A stretch of DNA of 64,000 nucleotides from Prochilodus magdalenae. Its lineage: Eukaryota > Chordata > Actinopteri > Characiformes > Prochilodontidae. A model generated the notes under the pieces. It ran no database searches and was not told the origin of the DNA. It saw only the letters and a list, made by a program, of their open reading frames with translations. The stretch lies in assembly GCA_024036415.1 (NCBI GenBank), contig JAMWET010007209.1, forward strand, positions 1-64,000, given 5' to 3'. Shown in pieces: positions 49,861 through 60,890 of the stretch. Position numbers and translations under genes: made by a program. Position 1 is the first letter of the stretch, and the number at the start of each line of letters is the position of its first letter.

Positions 49861-49924
49861 TTATTTCTTTCTTTCTCCCTCTCTACCATTTTTCACCCAA
49901 AATTATTTTTCTTACACTTTTCAA

Positions 49925-50175
49925 CTGTGATGACTCATAAGATATTCTGTGCATCCCCTTTGTCCAAATGCACACATGCACCATACATAGGAGTGCCCAG
50001 TATGAAGGCAAATTCATGACAAGGCACCGGGGTGTTTTTGTCAGGGCAGTGCCAGCTGGGCATAAGATGGCGGAAAGAGGCCTGTGCCAACTGCTCTCTC
50101 CCACTGGCACAGAACAAGCAGGCCCCCAGACAATCACTCGCAATCACCACCATCACCCAAGTGCTTTGTGTGTTT
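49925..50175. promoter_or_regulatory. Candidate regulatory segment with YY1-like site
   Basis: A GC-richer block immediately left of a long TG repeat. It has AAGATGGCGG (YY1 core, 50064-50073), paired NFI-like half-sites (CAGTGCCAGCTGGGC, CTGTGCCAAC, CTGGCAC) and TGACTCATAAG (AP-1-like). No coding family is evident in its open frames. Confidence 0.35.
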
Positions 50176-50178
50176 AAT

Positions 50179-50181
<3 letters not shown>

Positions 50182-50240
<59 letters not shown>
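50182..50240. repeat. (GT)n microsatellite
   Basis: About 29 uninterrupted GT units, the longest simple dinucleotide run in the window. Confidence 0.97.
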
Positions 50241-50244
<4 letters not shown>

Positions 50245-50379
50245 ATGTACATGTACTGTGCACTTCTATAAACACTTGTATACTTTAGTTGTATTCTCAT
50301 GTTAGTCAGTTAATAAGATGGTATACTATAATATTTTGTCTTGGTTGCATGCAGTTAAAGTAATTAATTTTTCAGAAAA

Positions 50380-53300
50380 TACTTCTAAAGAGATAAGGTA
50401 CAAAATAATCCAAAGTAGGAGTTTCACAAACTTCAGTAAAAAAAATCTGTGAACTATGAAAAGAGACACCTAACAACTGTGCAAGACCTGGTGGACCTTT
50501 AATCTTTAATAGACAAAAAATCCACAGGTGTTTTTTCCTCCATCCTTGCCCTGTAAGAACAAAGCTCAGCACAATACGTCTAAAAGCATGTGTGCCTATG
50601 AACAAGAACTTTTGCAAATTAAAAAAGAATCTGTTTTTCAAAAATACAGACCTCATCAGTACTGAATGTGTTTGGATCTTGAGAAGCAAAAATGAAACCA
50701 TTGTCTAAAACTGAACTTCGCAGGTGTGAAAATTATCCCTGCAGATTTCTTTGACAAACTTTCTTTGACAAAGTCTCCTGAAAACAACAGAACCTGTTAT
50801 AATGGCAAAAGGTTGGCATTGAAAGATTTCTATTCAGTTGTTCGGGCTTATTTGTAATGATCTGTTAAATATAACAAAGCTGATTGTTGTTTCTTTAGGT
50901 GATAAAAATAATTAACTTGTACACAGTGGTTGTTTTTGGTTGGAAATGTAATAAATGAATGTCCTCTACAGGAAACAAAAACTCTTCTTGTCTAAAAAAA
51001 AAAAAAAAGTGTGTGCGTCTATGTAGGTTCAAAAAAATGAAAATATAGTATTATTCAAGAACAAATTTAATTATTTGTTACTTATACATTTCAAGAACAC
51101 TTAGGTTCGTATAATGTGTTCGTAATGTAATAAAATTTCTCAATTGAACTGAACGGTGGAGTACTGCAGTTGTACCCAACAAAGCATTTAAGTTCTAGTG
51201 TATACATCCACTCATACATGCATCCATATGGCACATTCTTATGCTCAAATGCTGATTTCATGCCAGTCTCGAGGTCTGCCTGCATCTTCTTTACTTTCTT
51301 CCCCTCTCTCTTCTCCCCTCCCTCCTCCTGCCCCCATCCAGGCTTGGGCTCCCTGTCTGCGCACAAAAGAAGCAGCTCTATCTGCATACGCTGCGCATAA
51401 AAGACTCTTTTGTCATGGGCTTGGCACACATGACCGTCCAGAGTTCACCCCACCCCCCTCAGTCTAGACTGCTGAAGAAAGAAAAAGAGAGAGAGAGAGA
51501 GTGACTATACCAAGAGCACCACCTTAAAAAGAGAGAGAGAAAGTGGGGGGAGGGCATGATTGCCCCCCTGAATCCCCTTCTCTCACTTTCTCCCTCCCTT
51601 GTCCTTGACAGATCTGTGACTGGTAGGGGCAGAGCAGTATGACTGCTGTAGTGCCAACCTTGCAGCCAAAGAAAAGAACATAAACCCTTTAACACATTGA
51701 CTCCAATATCAAAATCCACTATCAGTTCATCAGTTCTAGAATTTAGTTTGATGCAATTATAATACACACCTTTATACAGATCTTATTTGGCATTTCTATG
51801 TTGATGTACTTAAATGTGTACTTAAATACTTAAAAACACACATGCCATGTATATGTACCAACTGCTGCATTAAATTTAAATTATTGGTTTTTTTTTTTTA
51901 CTTTTATGGTATATAATATGTTACAATTAAATTAATTATAATATGTTAACCTTTTAAAGCTTATAAACAAAGGACACAAAGCACAAAACTGTAAGTATTT
52001 TTATTAAATACATGTTCAAAATCTTTAGATATGAATAGATACTGATGTATTACTGGTATGCATAGTGCTTGTACAACATATTTAATATCAATTCATCACT
52101 TCTGCCATTTCATTCAATGCTTGAGTGGTAATTGAAAATTAATCTTTGCATCATCCAGAAACATAACCATTCTGTGTATATTCAGAATTAAAAGAACACA
52201 AATCGACCTTATATAAGGCAAATTTACAGATCAGTTTTAAATATGAAAACTCAAAAAATAAACCTTTTATATTGCACTACAGGTAGAAGACAAATATTTA
52301 GGATTCTTGTTCATTGTATTAACAAGACTATGGGCTGTTTGTGACATTTTCTATCTGACTTTACACCAGTTTATATTCTAAAGTCCACCTTTTGCTTCTA
52401 TCGACTGTCAGGAGTGCTTTTACCCCAAAAGAAAAAAATGACTCACATTTTGTCCACAAGACCACAAATAGAAATATTTTACAATAAAAAATGTGTTGCC
52501 CCACATGGAGATACTAATGTGTGTAATTAGAGCAGGTGCTGCAAAGTAGTGAACAAGTATTATTGCAGTTGCCTTTTGGCTTGAAGGACAAAACTGATTT
52601 TGTAGAAGGTGTGTTCATGTTCTCAGTAGTCCATGTAAGTGCGGTGTCTTGCTTTTACACGCTCATTGTAGAAATGACCATCTTCTTAGGTTTATTGCAG
52701 TATAAGTGATCCTTGTATGCTAGTTATTTGACAGATATATTATATCACTACATTTTGGTTATGATTGTTTTACAATCATAACCATCACTCTGATGTGATC
52801 TTTAATAGCCTATTAGTATATAAAGTTGACATGTAATAAAAAAACGAACAACATTCAGATAATACGTATTGACATAACTGATGGAATCGGAATGGTTAAG
52901 AATTTTTAATAAGACTGTAAGAGATCATTTAGCCATAATACCTTATTTCCTGCCACAACTTATAGCAAAACTACATGCAATAGAATAATAACAATTTAAA
53001 TGGGATTTTTTTTTTTCAGTAAGACAAATTTCAGTGCCATTTTACTATGATAATGTGTTTAAAGTTTTATCATTTATATACCGTGTTCAAGTGATTACGT
53101 CATGACTAAAAGTGCAGTTGTTCTGTGTGTGATATAACGTTTTAAAGCACTTTGTACATTGCATGTGTTACAGTACCTTTTTCTTCTATTTTGCTATGAT
53201 GCTGTTAGAAAATTAGGCTAGATATGGAAATACATGTTTATGAAAAACATTCTAAAATGTTTAAAACATTTTTATTGAACATTTAATGCCAATTAATTGA

Positions 53301-53460
53301 CAAGTAAAGATAAAATACTAATTGGTTATTAATTGGTTTTAAAATTTTAATTAATAATTGATCCCATAAACAAATGGCCAGTATTACAAATGTAGTGAAA
53401 AATGACAGATTTGAAGCTATCAGTATAGGGTCAAGTAGAGCGGAGAGCTTGGGTGTGTAG
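50380..53460. other. AT-rich intergenic DNA
   Basis: No exon recognised. It contains an A-run at about 50993-51008, CT/GA-rich tracts at 51290-51345 and 51478-51545, and a perfect dyad at 52756-52784. The minus-strand frame 50372-50701 may be part of an old repeat but cannot be assigned. Confidence 0.55.
52756..52784. promoter_or_regulatory. Perfect 13-bp dyad with SOX-type cores
   Basis: TGGTTATGATTGT, a TTT loop, then the exact complement ACAATCATAACCA. The inner halves carry ATTGT/ACAAT SOX cores in inverted orientation. A possible dimer site or hairpin. Confidence 0.45.
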
Positions 53461-53469
53461 GGTTCGGCT

Positions 53470-53570
53470 GGGGGATGCTGCAAAGTTAAGCTGACGTGGC
53501 TCCTGGCAGGTCTCAGCCCCAGTGTAGGACACTTGCTGGCACTTGAGAGTTTTTGGTGAGTATGAGATCC
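53470..53570. promoter_or_regulatory. Short candidate conserved element
   Basis: A GC-richer 100-base block in AT-rich DNA with GCTGACGTGGCTCCTGGCAG (CRE-like half-site, TGGCA NFI-like half-site) and CTTGCTGGCACTTGAGAG. Composition-based. Confidence 0.25.
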
Positions 53571-53989
53571 AGAAAAGCCTTACAGCCTCTGACCTCTGCC
53601 TCCATTATCATTATTACATCTTCATTACTTTTATCAGTGGCAAAGACGGGAATGTTCTGCAAAATCATATTGCAGTAATTTCCATGCTTGTTGTTATACT
53701 AAATTACTGTTATTAGACATAGTATTTGATGAAACTTCCTTTCATATCACAGAAGAGTTTGTGGATTAATAATATGAAGAATGGAAGTGAGAACTTCAGG
53801 TAGTCATGTTCTCCTCCACAGGATGCAGGTGTAATACTGATTTCCTGTGCATTCTCAAAGTGATTGCTCATTTTTTATTTCTGAATTATTTAGCAAAGAA
53901 TTCAGATTTTGGTTGGAAAGACTAGCTATCTTTTTGAAAAAAGATTTTCTCTCCTCTCTCTTCATTCCCCCTTTTTTCTGCTGAATGTG

Positions 53990-54120
53990 AGTTTATGCCA
54001 GGCAGTGCAGATTGCCAGATTCAGGGAAGGAGTCCCACGCAGGAGGACACTGCAGGAGTGAATCGCACTTTAGTCTTGCTTTCAGAGGCTTTTTACACAT
54101 CTTTTACACTAGTCCTTAAA
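53990..54120. promoter_or_regulatory. Short candidate conserved element
   Basis: A GC-richer segment with CCAGGCAGTGCAGATTGCCA and CACGCAGGAGGACACTGCAG, again isolated in AT-rich DNA. It has an open 60-codon frame but no family. Confidence 0.22.
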
Positions 54121-54199
54121 TTCATCTTCACTTCTTGTGGGTTAATTAGTTGCCTGATTAAGTACTGGATGGGGTAAGTTAACTTTTGATTATTCTAAT

Positions 54200-55740
54200 T
54201 TGTCTGGTTGGCCTGAAAGATTTTCTTTTTGTAGGATATCTACCAGTTGATTATTGATCAAAATTCTTCTTCACATGTACAAAAATATTGGAAAGACCAT
54301 AATACATTTTGCAGGAATTTATCTAATACATTTCTAAAATAGGTTAATAATTAAGATTTTTAGAGAAAGAAAGCATAAAATGCTTGTCCTTGATTTTATT
54401 TAATGTCATAAGTTATTTCGGAACCAGTACCTAATTCAAATTACTCCCAGTTTTAGGACTAAGACTCTCATCTGCATCAATACCCATTATGTGCTGTTTT
54501 GATCATCATCTTAATGTGTCATCAACGGAAGGTTTAATTTATATACTGTGCTCAGTGTATAATATAATAATAATTGATGTGACTAAAAATGCTATTTCTG
54601 TTCATTTGTTTTTTTTTATCAATCAAATGTTTTTTTAGCGGTTACAAAAATGTAATACAAGATAAGCAATATATAAAAAGCTAACTTTTCTTATAGTTGT
54701 ATTATTCTATCTCCACGAAACATTTTGTCACTTCATAATTTTTTTTGAAAAGGTTTCAATAAAAATAACTAATTTAGTTAAATAAATACATTTTACTGGA
54801 ATGTAAACCTCTACACTTTCAGAAATACATAGATTTTATTAGTTACTGATTATGTGAATGACGGATATAACACGTGCTGTATATTATGGATTTCTAATAT
54901 GACCTGCATATAGGGAGTTATTTATAAGCTGAATGATGGATGAAGAAAAACCTTCAACATTACGGTTTATAAATGTTCATACAAATTCACTGAGAGGTTT
55001 AATTTTGTGGAGGAAAGAAAAAACTCTTTTTTTTCTCTTTTTTTTTAATTGTAAGTATTTCAGAACATGCTGTATACATATTCAGTATAGTTTATAGTTG
55101 TGTCAAGTAGTGGAACTAATGATTTTAGTGTAATTCATTGTTGGCACACCATGAAAATGTATTTTATTGTTCTCTTTTTCTTATAATTAATAATACACAG
55201 AATTGTTTCATTGATATGAAAATAAGTATTGGTGTATAATTTGTATGATCTGTGATGAGATATATGCATATACACACAAAGTTTTAAGATATCATAAGCA
55301 GAATTGGTTTTCTTTTCTTCACAAATATATACCATACACATCAAGAATGAAGCTTAATTGTTTCACATAGATGTGTCAAATGTATATCTTAAGGTGTTCA
55401 GATTTTGCCTTTTTAATCAATTCTATTTTTTTATTTAAATATTGTCTGATTAATGCAATCAAATTTTTATTCCACCTAAAACAATACATCAGAAAGGGTG
55501 TTTTTGTGACAAATGCATAAGAAGTAGACATTAATGTCATGTAGAGTTTATTATGTTCTCACTTTTGTTGGATGTAATGGTGCAATTCATATTGCACATA
55601 TGATGCACATAATTATCTAAATATATTTTTAATTTTTTTAAAACGAATAAATATGGAGAAATTATTGTACTAATTTCATTTTACATTCCCCGAAGTAAAT
55701 CAACCTGTAGTGTGTTTCAATTGTACTGGGTGCAAAAGCG
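54200..55740. other. AT-rich intergenic DNA
   Basis: Very AT-rich with T/A homopolymers. I see no gene, repeat family or regulatory cluster. Confidence 0.6.
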
Positions 55741-55789
55741 ACCTGTTAGGACAAGTGTGTTTGTGTGTGTGTGTGTAAGTTTGGCAGGA

Positions 55790-56150
55790 GGGAGTGAGAA
55801 TGTGGCCACGCTTGGTTGACTCTAGGGGTCGGAGGTCAAGGCTTGTTAATAAGAAGTGCTGTCAGGGGTCTCTGAGGTCATCCCTTAGGGGCTGACCCTC
55901 TTGTCTATGACACTTAATGTGTGCACAGTCTTTACCTTGTCAAATCAAACAAGCAACCCAGCTTTTCAATGGGCTCTGAACAGCCCCCCTAAGTAACACT
56001 TTTGACCCAGGGGTCACGACCATCCCGTCTCTCCCAGTGGGGAGTAATAGAGCAGTCCCTTAGGCACGTGTTAGGGTTAAAGGTCAGACTATCTTAAAAG
56101 GCCTGGGTCGGCCTTTTTCCTAGAAGTCGGGATGGCGTCTGTCACGGTGG
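55790..56150. promoter_or_regulatory. Nuclear-receptor half-site cluster, candidate enhancer
   Basis: A GC-rich island of about 360 bases between AT-rich flanks. Half-site pairs: GGGTCG-G-AGGTCA (55826-55838, DR1-like), GGGTCT-CTG-AGGTCA (55866-55880, DR3-like), TGACCC-AG-GGGTCA (56003-56016, everted repeat) and GGGTTA-A-AGGTCA (56074-56086, DR1). Direct repeats with one-base spacing are the classic RXR heterodimer/HNF4/PPAR arrangement. Motif content is visible; conservation and binding are not. Confidence 0.5.
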
Positions 56151-56159
56151 AGTTTAACT

Positions 56160-57140
56160 CGGATGATTGAAAGTTGGCTTGTCCAAAATTAAAGATGATG
56201 ATGTTATATATAAATCAATGGTTTTGTAACAAAACAGGTGGGAAAAAGATTTCTTGTGATTACCGTTTGAGAAGTGGAATTTATACATACAAGTATATAA
56301 GGCGTAATGTGTGATAGAATAATCAATTTTGTCTACATAAGAGAAATGAAAAAGCACTCCCCCAAGTCATTCATTATGTATTTGTTATACCTTTGTGTGT
56401 GTGCGTGTCAAGACAATGTTATATATTATTTTTTTCTGTATTTTATTTTTTGACATAATTTTCACCTTGCAGATATCAGCAGCCAGTTAATTGTTTTTTT
56501 TCTGTATCCCGTCAAGTTCTTTATTTTGTGCTGACATGTGTACATATGCACACACAGGATTAGGTCTATTAGGTCTAGACTGCTTTTCTGTTTGCATGTG
56601 AGACTACTTGGTAATGCTTTGCTGACAGCACACATGCTACTCTTAAGGTGTTTGAACATTTTGTTTTTCTCAAATCTGAGAGTTCCCTGTTGCTGTGAAG
56701 ACCGACAGTGTTCAGTCCAACATGCTGTGTCTCAGGCTGACGTTATGTTCTTGTCTTTTTAAATTCACTTGCTAAAGAGATTCTCAGTTGCCAAATTGAG
56801 AAGATTGACAAGATTTGGGCAGTTAATGCCCTAGGTGGTTCTGTTGTTATACAGAGTATCAGTGGGGAAAACAAAATTTACATGTTGTATTAAATACTGC
56901 ACCTCATTTGCATGAATGCATTTTTTAGGCTTTGATAGATCTTAGTCCTTTATGCTGGATGTATACTTAAAATGTTTTTAAGGGGGGTTACTTGAAAATG
57001 TTATAAACCGAAAATATTAATGTAAGTGTGAAGTTCGATTATACCTGTTGCTTAACTTGCTTAAACCAGTAGCATGTTTTTTACATCCAAGGATAAAATA
57101 CTGTAGCCTTTGTTTAAAGAACAGACATCATTACCAAAAT
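56160..57140. other. Intergenic DNA, no gene recognised
   Basis: AT-rich with short open frames of no recognised family. Confidence 0.55.
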
Positions 57141-57340
57141 AAAATTAGAAAGACACCCAGGCGTTGCTCCAGATTCAGCTTTATTTGATCGAAAAAGTGC
57201 AGTAAATGTTGTCTTGTCGTTTTCCTGAATGACAGTAAAGGGTTAGCTGATTGTGTCTGTGAGATGGCGGTAGCGGCCATTTTGTATTATACATTGCCTG
57301 ACTGTGGAAGACTGGATTGGTTTGAATGCTTATGAACAGA
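57140..57340. promoter_or_regulatory. Candidate element with opposed YY1-like sites
   Basis: GAGATGGCGG (57261-57270) and GCGGCCATTTTG (57273-57284) place two YY1-like cores tail to tail within 25 bases in a locally GC-richer segment. Opposed YY1 sites are typical of TATA-less promoters. Confidence 0.35.
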
Positions 57341-57910
57341 GGCAGTGCACTTGTCCACTGCAGTTTGTTTGCTATAAAAAAAAAAAATCGAGCAGTACGG
57401 TTTCGGAAAAAGCACAGTAATATGCTACTCGTCTATGTAATCAGTATTCTAAAGTAAGTACTGTGAATGTTGGTGCTTTCTGGTCTAGTGAAAATCCAAA
57501 ATGTCTCTTCTCTGCATGTTGAGGAATCTGTGTAGAAGAAACTTTAAGCAATTTGCTGTTTTGAACACTCCTTTCTTTTGCTTTATTATATCTTTTATTT
57601 GCATTAGGCTTGACTGAAGAGTGTTAATAGATGCACATGCTGCAGTACACATTACACAAGCTTCGTACTTAGACAAGTAGCTTAATTTTGTCGGAGTGTT
57701 GTTAACGAACGTTTGAATACAAACGCTGGCCAGTGCTGCTAATGCAATGAGTATTTAGATGTGTCAGGCCATGTTGAAGCTCAAGTTGTTAGTAGTTGGC
57801 TAGCAGTGTGTAAGCAGAAGCGTGTCCTTAGGTGACCCCTGCGCAAGGCACTACACGATGCATGTGTGTATTGGAAATATGGAATAAAATATATATATAC
57901 ATACATTTTA

Positions 57911-57925
57911 TCTGCCCCCTAGTAA
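57911..57925 (-). promoter_or_regulatory. CTCF-like motif
   Basis: The minus strand reads TTACTAGGGGGCAGA, matching CCACTAGGGGGCAG except at the first bases. It faces the plus-oriented candidates at 30581 and 47979. Confidence 0.45.
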
Positions 57926-58669
57926 ATCGCACTGAGGATTGGTTAGGAGCTGTGGCGAGATGTGACGTAGAGAGAACCCCTTCACCGAATGGGTCACTAC
58001 TTGTCTCTCCAAAGCACATGCTGCTGTAGAACATTACAGTTCAACACCGCTACGGAAGGCAAAGTGATCTGCACGGAGCTTTAGCCTGTTCTTCTTTACT
58101 CTTCTGTTTAGTAGCATGGGCTAAATCCCTCAGACACTGTCCCCCAAGCATGTGGCTGGGTTGAATTGAGAGCCTGTGTGTGTGTGTGGTGTGTGAGGAC
58201 AGACACGAAGCAGCCTTTCGAACCGAATTCAGTCCAAAAGGGAACGGGTGCGCCCCCACAGTCCTATGCACACAAATACATGGCACAGCCAGCTACAGTA
58301 GCAGCCATGTTAGAACCCATTGAAACAGGGCATTTACAGTCTGCATTTAGCCACTACAGGAAAGAAAAGCAAAAGAAAGTTTCCCCCACCTTTTTCTTTA
58401 CAATCTTTACGATTCAGGCTCATCTGATCTTGATCACTGAGATGAGAAAAGCACATGAAAGCACATATCATATATGTCCACTAAAGCAGGTAGAGTTTTA
58501 CCGTCTGCTGTCTTAGCCCTTCTCTCTCCACTCACATTACTTTAGCAGGAGAGAGGGGGCAATAGAAAGAGATCTAGCAAGAAGGGAGGGAGGGGGGGAG
58601 TTCTGAGCACCAAGTCCGGCCGGGTTTTCTTGGAGTGAGTGGCACAAGCAGGAAGTTTAGTTCGTTTTT

Positions 58670-58692
58670 TTATTTGTTTGTTTGTTTGTTTT
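58670..58692. repeat. (TTTG)n microsatellite
   Basis: Short tetranucleotide run. Confidence 0.85.
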
Positions 58693-59475
58693 TTCTGTTT
58701 TGGTTATAACGTTACAGTAATCCACCCCAAGTGGAGAGCACCAAATGTCAGTCACAGTGAAAAAGAAAGGAAGGTGGTGGGAGATACTGAAAAATAGGGA
58801 GGGGCAGAAAGATGGCATTGAAGGAGGAGAGCAAAAGAAACTTAAATGCAGCATGAATATGCAAGGCTTGTTCTGCTGCACTCTAGTAAGGTGTGGTTCT
58901 AGTTCAGATATTTTTGGCATTTTTTTGGCCCGCTCTCTCTATCATTGTAGCAGGGAGGGATTTGAGTGGGTGGGGTCGATGGATGGAAGCGTAGGGGATT
59001 AAGTAAGGAGAAAAAAGAGAGAGGGCACGTGAGGAAAGCAGAATGGAAGGGGAGGAGCCTATCTATTCTCCTGTGGTTTTATTGGTAGGGAGTATGATTT
59101 TGGGCAATGCTGAAATTTACTAGATATGTTTGACTGTTTTGCAGCTAGTCTGAGGAGATCACAGAGACCCTTTTCTTTGGAACTAGTCATAGTAGGACAA
59201 AGCGCTAGAGTGCTTTTACTGGCAGTCTTTAACTGCAGGTGTGTGCACATGAAGATAGTTACTGCTTTTTTCGACTATGTATCTTTCTGTCTTTCTTTTT
59301 TCTGTGTTTGGTAGGATTATGTCTGCACAGAGCTCCAGAATGGCATGAGGGTGCATACAGAGTCTGCGCACTGGGGGAGGAGTGGATTGTATGTCACATT
59401 CACTCCCTCGCTCCCTCCCTTTTTCTCTATCTCTTTACTCCTCCCGCCCTGGATTTGCTGCTTTTCCACCCTCCC

Positions 59476-59521
59476 ACTCTCTCTCTCTCTCTTCCTCTCC
59501 CTCTCCCTCTCTCTCTCTCTC
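59476..59521. repeat. (CT)n low-complexity tract
   Basis: A CTCT/CCCTCT run in a region of general pyrimidine bias (59400-59690). The open frames across it are artefacts. Confidence 0.9.
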
Positions 59522-60720
59522 AAGTGCAAGACCATGTGGGACGTATGATGAGAAAGAGGCTCACCACTCCAGGTCTCATATTTCAACATTAGTCAGCCTC
59601 TCTCTCTGTTGCTCACTTGCTTTCTCCTGCTCTCTCTCACTCTCCTTCCTCACATACTCCCCTTATTTCCTCCACTAACTCCTCTCTTTAAGCTGTTCGC
59701 AAAGGGGGAGACTGGCTGAAGCTTGGCAGAAAAAAGCAAGGCAGGGAGGAAACAGGAGGGAGGGGAAAAAAAGAGGCAGGAAAAAAGAAAAAAAAAACGT
59801 CGGCTGCTTTTTCTGCTGCTGCGAGGGCCTCCCCACCGGCGGGCCCAGCCAGAGAGGGAGGGCTTCTAGCTCTCCTAAGAGGATTTAACCCTCTGTCTGC
59901 AGCAGCGCGCTGCACTGCAGCCCACCCAAAACCCTGCCAACAAGTCACGCTTCCCAGCGCATTGCATCGCTTTTTCACGCACTAGTATTCGCGCAATGGA
60001 TGTTTTGTTTTTGTTTTTGTTTTGAACTTTTTCGGTTGCATTTTTAGTGCGGACCATCCGTTATAGTTTTTTAACGCGAATGTGAACTCTGCGGCTCAGA
60101 GGAATCTTTTTCGGATGTAGAGCTTCTGTAGGTAGGTTTTTATCTGGCTGATTCGTGGGCACTCCATGCTTTGGCCCAGGGTGGGCCTCCCCATGCCGCT
60201 TTCAGCCTGGCCATGGCGTTCCTGGAGAAACTAGAATTGAGCTGCTTTTTTCTGTCCTTGTTGAGGATAACGCTGCCCGAGCCTGCCAAATAGTGCCAGG
60301 TACACGTTTTTGGGAATACTGCCCCATTGCCACCCTCTCTTTCCCTTTCTTTCGTTCCCTCTCTCTTTTCCCAATCCCGTCAAGGCTAGTGGTATGCAGG
60401 AGCTCTGTCTGGGACAGGTGCCAATTGCTCACAAAAGGCAGAAAAAAATTGGGCCACGAGACGGAAAGTGGCGCACAGATTTGTGCTGTGAAAATGTAAC
60501 ACAGGCGCGTGAGAGGGAGACGAGCAAGGAAGGGAGCGTGGTTCCCCTTCCGTGTGGCAGTTTCTGGGTCTTTGCCCACACAGTTGTTACCAGAACTCGA
60601 GCAACAATTCTGCTGCTGCCTGGAACGTGCTTCGGAATACCGCGCTTTTCCAGGCTGGGCCCAACTGATGGTTCAGAAGCAGGAGGAAGACGGGCGATAG
60701 AGAAAAGACACGACTGAGAG

Positions 60721-60803
60721 ACGCTGAGGGAGGGGAGGGGAAGGAGGAAAGAAGGAAAACGGAAGGAGGAGGAGGAGGAGAAGAAGAAGGAGGGGGGGGG
60801 GGG
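60721..60803. repeat. Purine tract with long G-run
   Basis: GGA/GAA units followed by about 13 consecutive G residues. Potential triplex or G-quadruplex former within a CpG-rich block. Confidence 0.85.
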
Positions 60804-60855
60804 CCTTTTCCAGCCTGTTAAATGTTCCTCAGGCCCAGCCAAGTGAAGGCAGGAG

Positions 60856-60890
60856 CTGCATGCTGATTTGCATGCAGAGGACATGCTAAT
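60856..60890. promoter_or_regulatory. POU octamer inside a dyad, plus second octamer-like site
   Basis: CTGCATGC and GCATGCAG flank TGATTT. The octamer ATTTGCAT spans the loop and right arm (60866-60873), and ATGCTAAT follows at 60883-60890. Two POU-type sites 10 bases apart. Confidence 0.45.
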
